From NCBI GenBank assembly GCA_022821985.1, contig JAJECP010000021.1:1-64000 (forward strand): a stretch of DNA of 64,000 bases, written 5' to 3'. Position 1 is the first letter of the stretch. The number at the start of each line of letters is the position of its first letter. The DNA is from Acidimicrobiia bacterium. Lineage in GTDB: Bacteria > Actinomycetota > Acidimicrobiia > Acidimicrobiales > Poriferisodalaceae. This document shows, piece by piece, positions 61,499-64,000 of the stretch. The notes beneath the pieces were generated by a model, which worked only from the letters and a program-made list of their open reading frames with translations, was not told the DNA's origin and searched no databases. The position numbers and the translations under genes are program-made.

Positions 61499-62707
61499 AT
61501 GAGCGTTCCGGACAACCCGCTGGCGTTCGAGCTGCTGGCCACTGACGGCTCAGCTCGACGGGGACAGGTCACGACGGCTCGCGGGACCTTCCAGACGCCG
61601 GTGTTCATGCCAGTAGGAACCCGCGGTGCTGTGATCCATCTCGACGCCACCGACTACGAGCACCTCGGCCTCGAGGTCGTGCTGGCCAACACGTATCACT
61701 TGCTGGCGCGGCCCGGAATCGAGGTGGTGGAAGCGCTCGGCGGGCTTCACGGCTTCTCCGGCTGGGACGGCCATTTCCTCACCGATTCCGGCGGCTTCCA
61801 GATCATGTCCCTCGGCCGCCGTCCCGGCGGCGCAGATCAGCCCGGCCGCCGTCCCGGCGGTTCCTCTCAGGATGCGAAATCCAAGGTGGACGACGAAGGC
61901 GTGACTTTCCGCTCGACCTACGACGGCGCCCAGATGCGGCTGACACCCGAAGATGCGGTCGATGCCCAGCGCCGCCTGGGATCGGACATCCAGATGGCGC
62001 TCGACATCTGCCCCGAACTGCCCGCGCCACCCGACCAGGTGCGCGAAGCGACCGAACGCACCCACCTGTGGGCGGCCAGAGCAGCGGCAGCCATGGACGC
62101 TGCGCGACGGGACGGGATCGCCGGTGGGCAGGCACTGTTCGGCATCTGCCAGGGCGGCATCGATCCCGGCCTCCGGCGCGCCAGCGCCGAGACGCTGGCG
62201 TCGATCGGCTTCGACGGGTACGGCATCGGCGGGCTGTCGGTGGGCGAGTCGCGCAGCGAGATGGGCCCGGCCCTGCACGCAGCAACCGAGGTGCTGCCCG
62301 CCGACCGGCCTCGCTACCTGATGGGTGTGGGCGATCCGGCCCGCATCGTCGACGCCATCGCCGCCGGAGTGGACATGTTCGACTGCGTACTGCCGAGCCG
62401 GCTCGGCCGCCATGGAACCGCGCTCACACCCCAAGGTCGCATCAACATTCGCAATGCCCGGTTCGCCCGCGACGCCACGCCCCTCGACACTCGTGAAGAA
62501 GGCGCCGACAGCCGCCCCAAGGCAGGCGCCCGCTTCAGCCGCGGCTATCTCCGGCACCTGATGAGCGTGAATGAACCCACGGCCAGCCGCATCCTGACGC
62601 TGCACAACATCACGTTCCTCAACGACCTGGTGGCCGACGCACGAGCCGCCATCGAAGCCGGCCGCTTCAGCGCATTCCGTGAGCAGGTCAATGAAGTCTG
62701 GGGCTGA
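61499..62707 (+). CDS. tgt: tRNA-guanine transglycosylase homologue without the zinc cysteines
   Basis: 402 residues. Asp96 in FLTDSGGFQ and nucleophile Asp295 in VDMFDCVLPSRLGRHG are present, as are GGLSVGE and MGVGDP. The usual C-x-C-x2-C zinc site between PLD and YLRHL is absent: residues 330-350 read DTREEGADSRPKAGARFSRGY and contain no cysteine, although the fourth ligand His (LTLHN, 369) remains. A short tandem duplication (GRRPGG twice) sits after the DSGGFQ loop. The enzyme should exchange G34 for preQ1; without zinc its stability or activity is open. Confidence 0.85.
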   Translation: MSVPDNPLAFELLATDGSARRGQVTTARGTFQTPVFMPVGTRGAVIHLDATDYEHLGLEVVLANTYHLLARPGIEVVEALGGLHGFSGWDGHFLTDSGGFQIMSLGRRPGGADQPGRRPGGSSQDAKSKVDDEGVTFRSTYDGAQMRLTPEDAVDAQRRLGSDIQMALDICPELPAPPDQVREATERTHLWAARAAAAMDAARRDGIAGGQALFGICQGGIDPGLRRASAETLASIGFDGYGIGGLSVGESRSEMGPALHAATEVLPADRPRYLMGVGDPARIVDAIAAGVDMFDCVLPSRLGRHGTALTPQGRINIRNARFARDATPLDTREEGADSRPKAGARFSRGYLRHLMSVNEPTASRILTLHNITFLNDLVADARAAIEAGRFSAFREQVNEVWG

Positions 62708-62766
62708 GCCGCTGCTGGCGGAGGAAGCCCGGTACGCTGACCCGCCGTCACGCTGAGGGGTACATC

Positions 62767-63081
62767 ATGGGTTCGATCATCATCCTCGTCGCACTGTTCG
62801 CCATCATGTATTTCCTGATGATCCGGCCGCAGCGCAAGCGTGCAGCCGAGCGGGCCGCGATGCTGCGCGCTGCAGACATCGGCGACGAGGTCGCCACGGT
62901 CGGCGGGGTCATCGGCAAGATCGTGGCAGTCGAGGAGCCCGGCGAGGTGGTCTGCCTCGAGGTGGACAGCGACGTGGAGCTGCGGGTGCAACGCCGCGCC
63001 ATCGGCGAGATCATCACGTCCGCCGACGGCGGCGGTGCAGACGATCCGCCCGCATCGGACGGCGTCAACGAATCGGAATGA
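62767..63081 (+). CDS. yajC: Sec translocon auxiliary protein YajC
   Basis: 104 residues. A single N-terminal helix (SIIILVALFAIMYFLMIRPQRKR) and the IGDEVATVGGVIGKIV core are typical. It associates with SecDF. It lies 59 bp behind tgt and is followed by secD, the standard order. Confidence 0.95.
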   Translation: MGSIIILVALFAIMYFLMIRPQRKRAAERAAMLRAADIGDEVATVGGVIGKIVAVEEPGEVVCLEVDSDVELRVQRRAIGEIITSADGGGADDPPASDGVNESE

Positions 63082-63126
63082 TCCCGGCCGCAGCGCGCAG
63101 CGCAGGCATCGGCGCATTGGTCTGAC

Positions 63127-64000
63127 GTGCGCCGCTCGCAGATCGTCTCGCTCCTTCTCGCGATCCTGATCGGGTTCGGCTCGCTCGCGGGCGTGCTGGC
63201 CGCGGGCTGGGCGCCTGTGCTGGGCGTGCAGCTGCAGGGCGGCGTGGAGGTGCTGCTGCGGCCCACAGCCCCAGCCGACGATGAGCAGCTCGACCGTGCC
63301 ATCGAGATCATCCGGTCGCGTGTCGATGCGCTCGGCGTGGCCGAGCCCGACATCACGCGTCAAGGCGAGCAGGTGGTGGTGCAGCTGCCCGGCGTGAAGG
63401 ACAAGCAGCGTGCGGTGGACTTGGTGGGGCAGACAGCGGAGCTGCGGTTCCGGCCAGTGCTGCTGACGTTCAACCGCTTCGACGAGACCGAGCTCCGCTC
63501 TGCATTGGACCTCGCCAACGCTTACAACAGCGCGATTGCCGACGCCGCGGATGCCGAGAGTGAATCCGAGACGAGTGCAGACGACGAGCCGGCGCTCGAC
63601 GGGGAGGCTGCCGATGACTCGCTGGGCGATTCACCGGCAGCTCTGGCGGACGGGCCCGAATCGGTCGAAGACCCTGAGATCATCGAGCCCGCAACGGATG
63701 CGTCGGAGGCAGACAAACCCGACGAGATCGAGCCCGACGAGACGCTGGAGCTCACGCAGTCGGAGGACGACCTGGCAGAGCGGACGGTCGTACTCACTGA
63801 CCATGGCGAGATCGTGGGGTATGTGCTCGGCCCGGCCGAGCTCACCGGCGAAGCGGTCGCCGAGGCAGCGGCAACGTTCAACAACGAGTGGGTCGTCAAT
63901 GTCGATCTCACCGACGAGGGCGCTGTCGGCTTCGACGAGATCGCGGCCCGCTACTTCGGCCAGCAGGTGGCCATCGTGCTCGACGGGGTCGTGGAATCTG
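63127..64000 (+). CDS. secD: Protein-export membrane protein SecD (N-terminal part, cut by window edge)
   Basis: 291 codons are visible from GTG 63127. The first helix (IVSLLLAILIGFGSLAGVLA) is followed by the P1 head domain: GVQLQGGVEVLLRPTAP, AIEIIRSRVDALGVAEPDI, VVVQLPGVKD and LVGQTAELRFRPVL are SecD signatures. A strongly acidic Glu/Asp/Ser insertion of roughly 80 residues (about 135-215) interrupts P1 before ERTVVLTD. SecDF uses the proton gradient to pull secreted proteins across the membrane. The gene continues beyond the window. Confidence 0.94.
   Translation, partial: MRRSQIVSLLLAILIGFGSLAGVLAAGWAPVLGVQLQGGVEVLLRPTAPADDEQLDRAIEIIRSRVDALGVAEPDITRQGEQVVVQLPGVKDKQRAVDLVGQTAELRFRPVLLTFNRFDETELRSALDLANAYNSAIADAADAESESETSADDEPALDGEAADDSLGDSPAALADGPESVEDPEIIEPATDASEADKPDEIEPDETLELTQSEDDLAERTVVLTDHGEIVGYVLGPAELTGEAVAEAAATFNNEWVVNVDLTDEGAVGFDEIAARYFGQQVAIVLDGVVES

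Overview
The window is high-GC DNA from an actinobacterium, most likely a member of the class Acidimicrobiia. It carries a mycothiol ligase (mshC), a mycothiol-type DinB enzyme, an F420/NADP reductase homologue, a phosphatidylinositol-mannoside block (pgsA1-type synthase, acyltransferase, pimA) and the chain pdxS-pdxT-yebC-ruvC-ruvA-ruvB-queA-tgt-yajC-secD. The last two blocks follow the order known from Mycobacterium. The class-level placement is inference from gene content. Starts are often GTG. Many genes have a TAnnnT box 6-8 nt before the start codon, which suggests leaderless mRNAs.

Layout. 1-4.8 kb is accessory: the tail of a DUF4143 ATPase, a PIN toxin, ISL3-type transposase debris, hipBA with a three-copy upstream repeat, and a second DUF4143 ATPase with a palindromic promoter. 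4.9-16.7 kb is housekeeping: recA under a LexA-box promoter, a Baeyer-Villiger-type flavoprotein, miaB-miaA, a DapC-like aminotransferase, a vapBC pair, dapF-hflX and an SDR. 16.7-24.8 kb has tRNA-Gly, metX with two small genes, a DEAD-box helicase, tRNA-Cys, tRNA-Val, a third DUF4143 ATPase, a CoA-transferase and phosphofructokinase. 24.8-28.2 kb is a TPP-riboswitch-controlled thiamine ABC transporter lacking a local ATPase gene. 28-38 kb holds acyl-CoA and thioester metabolism, coaE and a surface propeller protein. 38-46 kb has a stand-alone ABC ATPase, a heterodimeric ABC exporter and two CNNM/CorC membrane proteins. 46-50.6 kb has class I lysS, fabI, an F420/NADP reductase and mshC. 50.7-54.1 kb makes phosphatidylinositol mannosides. 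54.2-64 kb covers a degenerate M48-like protein, PLP synthesis, Holliday-junction processing, queuosine tRNA modification and the start of the Sec auxiliary genes.

The most unusual feature is a dispersed ~65-bp repeat found four times (18.7, 29.6, 42.2 and 56.0 kb), always in the sense of the surrounding gene and always in the same reading frame. Two copies lie inside proteins (acetoacetyl-CoA synthetase and an ABC exporter), at inter-domain or loop positions. Two lie directly behind a stop codon (helicase, pdxS). They encode near-identical peptides of the form [15 protein letters not shown]. This looks like a mobile or spreading element tolerated as peptide linkers, comparable in principle to the protein-coding palindromic elements of Rickettsia. 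Other points are proteins that have lost hallmark residues (DapF-like Cys to Ser, Tgt without zinc cysteines, an M48 homologue without HExxH) and a 116-bp nested inverted repeat upstream of dapF.
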